Shown piece by piece: positions 26,118-33,294 of a DNA stretch of 64,000 nt. The position numbers were made by a program, and so were the translations under genes. The notes beneath the pieces are model-generated. The model was not told the DNA's origin. It did no database searches and saw only the letters and a program-made list of their open reading frames with translations. How positions within the stretch are numbered: position 1 is the stretch's first letter; each line of letters opens with the position of its first letter. The DNA lies in assembly GCF_000383595.1 (NCBI RefSeq), contig NZ_KB911581.1:5601519-5665518 (forward strand), written 5' to 3'. Origin of the DNA: Streptomyces bottropensis ATCC 25435. GTDB lineage: Bacteria; Actinomycetota; Actinomycetes; Streptomycetales; Streptomycetaceae.

Positions 26118-27342
26118 GTGCCGCATCAGGCAACGTTCGCCCTGTTCACGACCTCGCGGAGGCGTTCGTCGGCGGCGTGCTTGTTCCGCCAGATGATGTA
26201 GCGGCGGATCATGCTTCCCTGCTCCTTGTGGCTGGCATGGTCGGTGCCGTCCAGTGCGAAGTAGCGCAGGGCGGTGAACTGGGCCTCGATCCGGTTGAGC
26301 CAGGAGCTGTTGGTCGGTGTGTAGGCGATCTCCACGTTGTTCGCCGCCGCCCATGTCGCGACCCGCTGGCAGCGCTTCGTTGACAGGTGCGGGGAGTAGT
26401 TGTCGCAGACGACCGCAATGCGCACGTCCATGGGATGCAGCGAGCGCAGGTAGCGGCAGAACTCCAGGAACTTCGACCTGTTCTTGGTCTTCTTGACGTG
26501 CCCGTAGAGCTGGTCCTTGGCCAGGTCGTAGGCGGCGAACAGGTGCCGGACCCCGTGCGGGCGGGTGTAGGTCGCCCGACGGCGGGCCGGGGCGCGCGGT
26601 CCGGGTCCTTGTGCCGGCCGCCCCGTTCGGCCCACTGCCGGCCGGGATGGGGCTGCAGGTTGAGCGGCCCGAACTCGTCCATGCAGAAGACGACTTCGGG
26701 CTCGCCGTCCTCGGCTATGACCTCGCCGTCAGCGATCGCGTAGAGATGCTCGACGCGGGCCTTCTTGGCCGCGTAGTCCGGGTCGCGTGAGGTCTTCCAG
26801 GTCTTCACGCGTTGAAACGAGACGCCCTCCTCGCGGAGCAGGACCCGAAGGCCCTCGTGGCTGATGTCGTCGACCACCCCCTCAGCGACCAGGAAGTCGG
26901 CCAGTTTGGCCAGGCTCCAGGTCGAGAACGGCAGGCCGTGCTCGGCCGGCCTGGACCTGGCGATCTTCTTGATCTCCCGGCGTTCCGGGAGGGTGAAGGT
27001 TCTGGGCCTGCCGCCCTTGTACTTCGGGTAGAGCGCCTCGAAGCCGTCCGCGTTGAAGTTGTGGATCACATCCCGGACCCGGTCCGCGCTGGTGAACGTC
27101 ACCTCGGCAATCTTCGCCACAGGCATGCTCTGCGCGGATAACAGCACCATCTGGGCCCGCCGCCAGGTCACCACCGAACCGGTACCCCTGCGGATGATCC
27201 GCAGCAGCCGCCTGCCCTCGTCGTCATCAATCTCCCGGACCTTCACCCGTTCAGCCACGTCATCATTCTGGCCGTCCGATGCCGCCCGACGCAGCAACCG
27301 AGCGCTGCGCCACGGCAGGGCGAACGTTGCCTGATGCGGCAC
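26118..27342 (-). mobile_element. IS630-family insertion sequence with TA flanks
   Basis: Perfect inverted repeats of about 27 bp (outer ends starting GTGCCGCATCAGGC) lie at 26118-26144 and 27316-27342. TA dinucleotides at 26116-26117 and 27343-27344 fit the TA duplication made by IS630/Tc1 elements. The match extends one base further on both sides (CTAG). Perfect ends suggest a fairly recent insertion, although its transposase is frameshifted. Confidence 0.9.
26126..27258 (-). pseudogene. IS630-family transposase with one frameshift
   Basis: The gene starts at GTG 27258 (AERVKVREIDDDEGRRLLRI). It has an N-terminal HTH (VAKIAEVTFTSADRVRDVI) and the first catalytic Asp in VVFCMDEFGPLNL. At about 26600 the frame changes: RHKDPDRAPRPA is followed in another frame by RRRATYTRPHGVRHLFAAYD. 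Adding one C to the CGGCCCGCC run restores it. The second Asp (VVCDNYSPH) and Glu (NSSWLNRIEAQF) follow. The stop lies within the left inverted repeat. Confidence 0.85.
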
Positions 27343-27635
27343 TAGGACGCGGCGGGGGACGGAAGCGCTGGTCGGCCTGGGACCGCAAGAGCGCCGGACG
27401 GGCATCGATGATCTTCTCCAGCAGCTGCGTATGCCGCAGATGGGCCCGGCCCAGCAGCCGCAGGACCCGCTCACAGGTACTGGCTGTGTCACTTCGTTGG
27501 GGAGTCATTTGGAGGTGCTTTCGGGAGTCACCTCGCGGGGCTCAGCAAGATCAATGTCAGCGAGTTTTGGGCTCTGGCACAGATCTTGGGGAGCGGTCGC
27601 GGAGTGTCACAAGGCAGATCGCTTCGCGGCTGTGA

Positions 27636-28100
27636 TCACACCTGCTCTTGGTAGACACGGACTTCCTGGGGGTGGAAGTTGCGGACGATCGGCCAGAATT
27701 CCTGGCGGCCAAGGCTGTCGGCCCAGGCGTCGAGTTCGTCGTCCGTGTCGTGGAAGAACCAGGTCTCGAAGTGCCCCAGCGCCCGAAGTTGGGGGACGGG
27801 CTCGTATCGAAGTTCGCAGTGGAGCTGGATGTAATGATCATGCTCGCCGGAAGAGTCGTTGATCTCGAACTGCCGGGCCAGGTCCAGCGTGAAGACGGGC
27901 GGTCCCTCGAAGGCGTGAGTCCCGTACTGGAAGAGAAGGCCATCAGCGTCTGGCGTGTCCGCGGTGTCGAAGCGCTGGGAGCCGAAGCGCACGAACCTGA
28001 GCCACACCTCGTTCAAGTCCAGTTCGGCGAGGGGCTGCTGTCCACGGCTCAGCTCATGTTGAAGTTGCTCCTCGGCCCGGTCTATGGGCGGTCTCTCCAC
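27636..28100 (-). CDS. Hypothetical passenger protein inside the ISL3 element
   Basis: 154 aa from GTG 28100, with AAGGA six bases upstream. It is a Trp/Phe-rich soluble protein: LDLNEVWLRFVRFGSQRFDT, then YGTHAFEGPPVFTLDLARQF, then HYIQLHCELRYEPVPQL and FETWFFHDTDDELDAWADSL. The alternating pattern suggests a beta-rich domain. I do not recognise the family. It lies 107 bp downstream of the transposase in the same direction and within the terminal repeats, so it travels with the element. Possible roles are regulation of transposition or a fitness or defence trait; nothing in the sequence decides this. Confidence 0.7.
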   Translation of the reverse strand: MERPPIDRAEEQLQHELSRGQQPLAELDLNEVWLRFVRFGSQRFDTADTPDADGLLFQYGTHAFEGPPVFTLDLARQFEINDSSGEHDHYIQLHCELRYEPVPQLRALGHFETWFFHDTDDELDAWADSLGRQEFWPIVRNFHPQEVRVYQEQV

Positions 28101-28207
28101 ATTCTGTCCTTCGCGGTATCGACGGAATCTGTGGCCTCGCGGTGATCTTCTCAGCCCGCCACGCTCGCTGACGTGACCAGGGTTGGCTGCAGAGTCTGGG
28201 CCCGACG

Positions 28208-29812
28208 CTATTGGATCAGGATCAGCTTGCGGAGCAATTCGAATCCGGCACGGCCGTAGAGCTGCCTCTTGATCTTCTTGATGCGGTTCACGGCGCCTTC
28301 CGTGCCGCCGGAGCTCCAGTGCAGGGTGAGGCCGGCGATCACCGCGTCCAGGTCTCGGAGCAGGTGAAGGGCAAAGTTGGTGAGGCCGGGCAGCTGGCTG
28401 GCATCGACGGCTTCGATCCATGCGGGGAGGGTGGGGCCCAGCCGGTGAGCCAGGATCTCGCCGAAACCGCGGACATGTTCGGCCGCGGTATCCAGTTCTG
28501 GACAGCGAGCCAGGACATCCTTCAACGCGGCGCGCTCGTCTTCGCTCAGGGTTGAGGGGTGACGGGTGAGCCAGCCGGTGACCCGCCGCACGGTCGGCGG
28601 CGGGGGTGGCGCCTGCGGCGGTGCGGCGCGCAGGGTGGCAATGTAGGCGCGGACCATCTGGTAGCTGACGGGCGCGTTCTCGCCGGTCAATTCACGGTGC
28701 AGGCGGGTGACGTTCGTGCATCCCGCGGCGAACCGCCGCGCCAGATAGGGCTTGTAAGGGTCGAGACGACTGGGCCGGGGGCGGTTTTCTCGGAGGGTGT
28801 CCTGCCAGGTGGCAGCACGGGCGTAGCGCAGCACGGTGTTGAGCCCCCAGCCCAGATGCCGGGCGATCGCCCGGCGGGAGTGCCCCTGGGCGATCAGCTC
28901 GTGAACCAGGGCGTGCGCCGCCTTCTTGCGCTGGGCCCGCCGGCCATCAAGGTCCGGTCCGCCGCGCACCGAGTCGTCAGGCGACGCCGCAACGTCCTGT
29001 CGCATTGGCGGTGTTGGTCCATTCAGGCATTCGCGGTGGGCCGCGACGCAAGTTTCCACGGCTCGGCCGACGCCCTGCCACAGGTGGAACCGGTCGGCGA
29101 CCTGGGTCGCGGCGGGAGCGCCGAGTCGCGCGCCCTCGGCATAGGCCCCCGCCCGGTCCCGGCAGATGATCTCCACACCCGGATGGGTGGCCAGCCAGGC
29201 GGCCAGCGGCCCGGAGTCGCGCGTCGGAAGCACGTCCACCACGCGGTGGGTCTCTCCGCAGGTCAAGACGGTGGAATAGGTCTGCCCACGGCGGGTGGCG
29301 AAGTCGTCCACACCCAGCACACGCGGCGTGCTGAGCTGCGGGTCAGGCAACGCCATGACCCTACGCATCAGGGTCATCCGTCCCACGTGGAAACCCAGTT
29401 GGGCAGTCAGCCGGGCGCCGGCCCGTCCGGCGAGTGCGAGCCCGACACGCTCCAGGATGCGGCCCAGCCGCGTGGTGAAGCGTGCGTACGGGGCGGTCAA
29501 CTGAGTGAACGGCTCGGCGAACGTACGACGCGGGCAGTCGTCCGTGCTGCAGATGAAGCGCCGGACCGTCAGATGGATCACGACACACTGTTCAGCGAGC
29601 GGCAGATCCTTCAGTCTGCGCTGGTAGGAGTCGTGCACTCGGTCCGAGGAGCGGCCGCAGTCCGGACATGCTGCCCCGGCTGCCCGACCTCTGGCCGTGA
29701 CGTCGACCGTGCCGAAGGCAGCGGTCACCGCTTCGACCTCCACGCCGTCGATTCCGTCGAACACGAGCGAGTCCCAGAACCTTGCGTCGGCCTGCATGAC
29801 CAGCACCGTCAC
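28208..29812 (-). CDS. ISL3-family transposase, intact
   Basis: 534 aa from GTG 29812; ATG 29797 is an alternative. It begins with a zinc-ribbon region (ACPDCGRSSDRVHD and a second Cys pair, FICSTDDCPRRTF), then an HTH. The DDE core follows, with Asp in VLGVDDFATRRG, Asp in EIICRDRAGAYAEGA, a helical insertion with HSRRAIARHLGWGLNTVLRY, and the Glu near the end in GTEGAVNRIKKIKRQLYG. All family hallmarks are present without indels. This contrasts with most other transposases in the window, so the element may still be mobile. Confidence 0.92.
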   Translation of the reverse strand: MTVLVMQADARFWDSLVFDGIDGVEVEAVTAAFGTVDVTARGRAAGAACPDCGRSSDRVHDSYQRRLKDLPLAEQCVVIHLTVRRFICSTDDCPRRTFAEPFTQLTAPYARFTTRLGRILERVGLALAGRAGARLTAQLGFHVGRMTLMRRVMALPDPQLSTPRVLGVDDFATRRGQTYSTVLTCGETHRVVDVLPTRDSGPLAAWLATHPGVEIICRDRAGAYAEGARLGAPAATQVADRFHLWQGVGRAVETCVAAHRECLNGPTPPMRQDVAASPDDSVRGGPDLDGRRAQRKKAAHALVHELIAQGHSRRAIARHLGWGLNTVLRYARAATWQDTLRENRPRPSRLDPYKPYLARRFAAGCTNVTRLHRELTGENAPVSYQMVRAYIATLRAAPPQAPPPPPTVRRVTGWLTRHPSTLSEDERAALKDVLARCPELDTAAEHVRGFGEILAHRLGPTLPAWIEAVDASQLPGLTNFALHLLRDLDAVIAGLTLHWSSGGTEGAVNRIKKIKRQLYGRAGFELLRKLILIQ

Positions 29813-30074
29813 CGCTCGTTGCGGTCACCGGGGAGGTCCAGCACAGACCTGACGGAGCGTCACTCTCGGCTGCAAGGTGGGAAGGCGTACGCGGTCTCGC
29901 GCGAATCCGGGCTCTTGCAATCGAACACCGCAGTGACGCTCCGCGACCGCTCCCCAAGATCTGTGCCAGAGCCGAGTTTTGATGTCACTGGCTCGCCGTG
30001 GAAGGGGACGAGAGGCGTGTTCGTCGCCAGCGAAGGCGGTCGTGGGCCTGGGCTGTTGCTGCCATGGTTTTCCG

Positions 30075-30602
30075 ATGAATACGACACCGGACGGACGGCC
30101 TATCCCACCCGCGCATGCTGACGAGCGCGCCATGCTGGAGGCATGGCTGGACTTTCACCGTGCAACTCTTGCCTTGAAGTGTTCGGGCCTCAAGGATGAT
30201 CAATTACGGCTTGCCGCAGTACCATCCTCGTCGATGACGCTGCTCGGTCTCGTCCAGCACCTGGCTGAGGTGGAACGCAACTGGTTCCAGCGTGTATTCG
30301 CAGGTCAGGAAGTGCCGCCAGTCTTCGGGGAAAACAACGTCGACGGCTATGCGCTCCGGCCGGACCAAGGGCTCGACGAGGCGACGGCTGCCTGGCAAGC
30401 CGAGGTCGCCCGAGGCCGTGAGGTGATCGCCGACGCATCGCTGGACGATTCCGGTCACCTGTCCGAACAGGACGCGGGTTTCGTCGGCGATCAGGGGGTC
30501 TCCCTGCGCTGGATCATGGTGCACATGATCGAGGAATACGCACGTCACAACGGTCACGCTGATCTCATCCGCGAGCGGATCGACGGAGTCACCGGCGCAT
30601 GA
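30075..30602 (+). CDS. DinB-family (DUF664-type) protein
   Basis: 175 aa from ATG 30075. It has a four-helix bundle pattern with LLGLVQHLAEVERNWFQRVF (His of helix 2) and VHMIEEYARHNGHADLIRER (His pair near the end), the three His positions expected for the metal site of the DinB/YfiT fold. Members act as thiol-dependent transferases (for example with mycothiol in actinomycetes) or are uncharacterised. The ISL3 element ends about 100 bp upstream, so its promoter may lie close to or within the IS end. A strong hairpin follows. Confidence 0.82.
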   Translation: MNTTPDGRPIPPAHADERAMLEAWLDFHRATLALKCSGLKDDQLRLAAVPSSSMTLLGLVQHLAEVERNWFQRVFAGQEVPPVFGENNVDGYALRPDQGLDEATAAWQAEVARGREVIADASLDDSGHLSEQDAGFVGDQGVSLRWIMVHMIEEYARHNGHADLIRERIDGVTGA

Positions 30603-30605
30603 GAT

Positions 30606-30638
30606 GTCCCTGCGCGGTCGCAAGTACCGCGCAGGGAC
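30606..30638 (+). terminator. Hairpin terminator after the DinB gene
   Basis: A 13-bp perfect stem (30606-30618 with 30626-30638, arms GTCCCTGCGCGGT and its complement) has a 7-base loop. It begins three bases after the stop codon region of the DinB gene. There is no T-run, as is usual in Streptomyces. Confidence 0.8.
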
Positions 30639-30685
30639 CCAGCTCGGACCCTCAGCCGGCGGCGGTCCGCTCGGCCGCGCGAGCT

Positions 30686-30858
30686 GCTGAATGACGCGCA
30701 GCACGGAGAGGAGTTCGAGGTCTCCTACAGCGACTACCGCGCGGGGCACAGCCGGGTCACCCTGTCGCTGCGGATGCTGGAGGAGGGCATCGGCAGGCGT
30801 GGCCAGGCCGTGCTGCGGGCCACGACCCCGGCCATCAATCTGCTGCTCAGGACGAACC
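30686..30858 (+). pseudogene. Internal fragment of an unknown gene
   Basis: One frame reads LLNDAQHGEEFEVSYSDYRA, then GHSRVTLSLRMLEEGIGRRG and QAVLRATTPAINLLLRTNR, clearly protein-like. It has no start and ends abruptly near 30858, where the opposite strand begins to encode a different gene. I do not recognise the family. Confidence 0.4.
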
Positions 30859-31276
30859 GGGACACCGCCAGATGCTCGGAGGTTTCCCGCTCGGGCGCCG
30901 CACAGGCCGCCAGGGACGCGAGGAACTCGACCACCTCCTCCGTCGTCGCCTCCGCCTCCATCTCCTGCCTGTTCACCACCGCCTCCAGCGCGGCCAGGGC
31001 GAGGGTGCGGGGGTCGTAGAGACCGCGGGGGAAGCGCTGCCAGGCCTGGCGCTGATCGATCTGGTGCAGTGGGGCGCCGCGAGCCAAGACCGAACTGCGT
31101 CGGACGAAGCCCACCGCGGCCACCAGCGCCCGCCACTCATCGACGCCATCGGGAACTGTCGATGCCGAGGCGATCAGCCGCCGCTCCTCGCGATCCAGAA
31201 GTGCCTGGATCATCGGATCGCAGTCGTCTTCCTCCGCACGGTCGAAGCCGTCGAGGAACGCTTTGTGTTCTGCCAT
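30734..31276 (-). pseudogene. Hypothetical gene truncated at its 3' end
   Basis: Starts at ATG 31276 and reads as a well-formed protein (AEHKAFLDGFDRAEEDDCDP, then ALLDREERRLIASASTVPDG, then RTLALAALEAVVNRQEMEAE) to about residue 140. From there to the stop at 30734 it is antisense to the fragment described above and is probably junk. The join near 30850 is therefore a recombination scar. No family recognised; an all-helical protein is likely. Confidence 0.5.
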
Positions 31277-31317
31277 GTCGTCAGTGGAGCAGCAGACACT
31301 GACAAACTAGGCGGTTA

Positions 31318-32485
31318 CTGACTTCGGCTCGTCAAGGTGACGCTGGATCGACGAGGGTCAGGCCGGTACCGGCTATGAAGCCGTCGAGGGTGTGGGGCCG
31401 ATACTGGAGGCGCTTGAGCCGGTTGCGGACCAGCGTTTCGAGCCGGTCGAGGGCGACCACTGCGAGGTTGGCCAGGCTGCGTTTGACGTATGCCCATACC
31501 CATTCCACGGGGTTGAGATCGGGTGAGTAGGCGGGGAGCAGGAATACCGTCAGCCATTCGCGCTCGGCGATCAACTCACGCATGGCGTGGGAGACATGGG
31601 TGTTCAGGCGGTCCCAGACCAGCACGATCGGCGCCTTGACGAGCTGGTGGATGCCGTCGATCAGTGCGATGAAGTCGCGCTCGCCCATGCTGCGGCGTGC
31701 GCCTTTTCCAGCGGGGTGGGTACGCAGGCGATGGCACAGCCTGGTGCGGGAGCCGGGCCGCATGGCGATCAGTCCGGCCACGGACAGTCGGCCCGAGCGT
31801 CGTCCGCTCACCGTCACCTGCGGAGTCACTCCGCGTCGGCCCCAGGTGCGTCCCTTGGGCGGTCGGCGGGTGAACCCTGCCTCGTCCTCGAAGCAGATGT
31901 AGCCCCCGCAGGCCGCCCGGACTCTTTTACCTCGGCCCAGGTCGCCTCCTTCCACGCGGTCACGGCCTGCTCGTCGCGCTCGGCGACCCGCCGCGCGGGG
32001 ACCTGCGGGCTGAAGCCGAGCCGGTGCATCAACCTGGTGGCACCCGAGACGCTGTAGGAGACGTGGAACTTCCTGCCGATCAGCGTGGCCACCCTCGCCG
32101 CGGTCCACACCTGGTCCTCCACCCAGCCATGCTCGGCCGGCCCCTGCTCGAGATACCCGGCCAGCTTCTCCAGACAGCGAGGGGACAGCCGGCATCGCGA
32201 TCCACTCGGGTCATGGGAGGCCAGAGCCTCACGACCGCCAACCCGCCACAGTTGGCGCCACTGGTAGGCCGACTTCAGGCTCACCCGCAGGCGCTGTGCG
32301 ACCTCCGACGGCTTGCTCTTCTGCTCGAACAGCTCGGCTGCCTGCATCCGTACTGTTTCCCGGCGCTGCCGCCCCCCAGCAGTCAGCCCACCCCCATCCG
32401 CATACCTCACAACACCACGGATACAGCCACCGCCCCAGACCCTTCAGGGACTTCAAGCAACTTCACCCTAACGAGCCGAAGTCAG
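31318..32485 (-). mobile_element. Second IS630-family element
   Basis: Terminal inverted repeats (outer ends CTGACTTCGGCTCGT, then diverging slightly) lie at 31318 and 32485 and are flanked by TA at 31316-31317 and 32486-32487. The two strands match over about 25 bp with a few mismatches. It carries one transposase in two overlapping frames. It differs in sequence from the IS630 element at 26-27 kb. Confidence 0.85.
31332..32410 (-). CDS. IS630-family transposase in two frames (possible -1 frameshift)
   Basis: Frame one starts at GTG 32410: HTH region SKPSEVAQRLRVSLKSAYQW and WVEDQVWTAARVATLIG. Near 31925 the reading must shift back by one base at a GGTAAAAGAG sequence. The other frame then continues as GGYICFEDEAGFTRRPPKG (first Asp), LVWDRLNTHVSHAM (second Asp) and YSPDLNPVEWVWAYVKRSLA (Glu) to 31332. 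Several IS630 elements make transposase by programmed -1 frameshifting, and an A4 run is rare in this GC-rich DNA. The shift may thus be functional. A plain mutation is the alternative. Confidence 0.75.
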
Positions 32486-32721
32486 TAACGGGGTCCGCAG
32501 CTACGTAGGCACTTCCTCGATGGCACTGGCACCCACACTCTGGCGGGCGGCATGCGGCGCTCGTCGCTCTTCAGCGTCGGGCCCGCGGGTCCTGCCCGAT
32601 CACGTTGCGGAGCAGGACCCGCTGCTGGTCGGCAGCCAGTCAGGAAGCCTGTGTCCTACGGGTACGGGGGGAATGTGGTGCGCTCCGCGTATTTCCGTGG
32701 TGGCCTTCCAGGAGCACGACT

Positions 32722-33294
32722 TCACCTCAGTTCGACGGAGTACGAGGCGCCGGGGAAGTCCCATCCGTCGGTGCCTTCGCCGATGTCCTCGACGATGACG
32801 TCGTCGATGAAGTGGTCCTCGAACTGCTCGTCGGTGAGTTCGCCGGCGAGCCAGAGTTCCTCGATCGTGTCCCAGTTGCCCCGGCTGCCGTCGATGCGCA
32901 GGGGCGCGGCGTCCGCGGTGCCGCGTGTCCGTTCGTCGTCGCCGGTTTTGACGACGCCGCTGATCTCGTACTGGCCCCGCTTGATGTGGTCGGGGATCGG
33001 GTCGGCGGGGACGATGGCGACGTTCTCGTACGCGGTGTGGATGATGTCCAGGTAGCTGCGGCGAACGTTGTACTCGGAGTCGGACAGCCAGTTGACCTGA
33101 GTCTTGGTCGTCACATGGAGACCGGCGTCCGCCAGGGCCTGCTGCCCGCGGTGGGTCGCCGTGAGCTGGCTGAGCTGGGCGTGCCAGTGTTTGGCGTTGT
33201 ACGACGACAGTCGGTGGCGGGGGGTGACCTGGGAGCGCAGGAGGTTGTTGAGTGCGGCGCCGAGGGAGTCGCCGTGGCCTGTGGGGCCTGCCAT
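32722..33294 (-). CDS. tpg: Tpg-like telomere terminal protein
   Basis: 190 aa from ATG 33294, whose A is the last base of the upstream stop (TGATG), so it is coupled to the Tap-like gene. The N-terminal 90 residues look like the HTH region of Tpg proteins (QLTATHRGQQALADAGLHVT, then TKTQVNWLSDSEYNVRRSYL). The C-terminal half has HIKRGQYEISGVVKTGDDER, APLRIDGSRGNWDTIEELW, FIDDVIVEDIGE and a final GASYSVEL strand, matching the pattern of Streptomyces terminal proteins as I recall them. Known role: covalent attachment to the 5' ends of linear replicons and priming of end patching. The tap-tpg gene order is the usual one. Confidence 0.65.
   Translation of the reverse strand: MAGPTGHGDSLGAALNNLLRSQVTPRHRLSSYNAKHWHAQLSQLTATHRGQQALADAGLHVTTKTQVNWLSDSEYNVRRSYLDIIHTAYENVAIVPADPIPDHIKRGQYEISGVVKTGDDERTRGTADAAPLRIDGSRGNWDTIEELWLAGELTDEQFEDHFIDDVIVEDIGEGTDGWDFPGASYSVELR

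Larger units (their letters stand above)
27570..29973 (-). mobile_element. ISL3-family element with 8-bp target duplication and a passenger gene
   Basis: Terminal inverted repeats of about 38 bp with one mismatch (outer ends GGCTCTGGCACAGATC) lie at 27570-27607 and 29936-29973. The flanking 8 bp GAGTTTTG is identical on both sides (27562-27569 and 29974-29981), exactly what ISL3 transposition leaves. The 2.4-kb element contains the transposase gene and a second gene (27636-28100) on the same strand that is not a known ISL3 component. The exact duplication indicates that the whole unit moved together and recently. Confidence 0.9.

Noticed and set aside
27346..27508. Minus-strand open stretch RVLRLLGRAHLRHTQLLEKI and following residues between IS630 and ISL3
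   Set aside because: Looks like a protein fragment but has no start, end or recognisable family, and both sides are IS borders.
30606..30638. Hairpin after the DinB gene as a possible transposon end
   Set aside because: Perfect short-loop stem placed just after a stop codon fits a terminator better, and no partner repeat exists.
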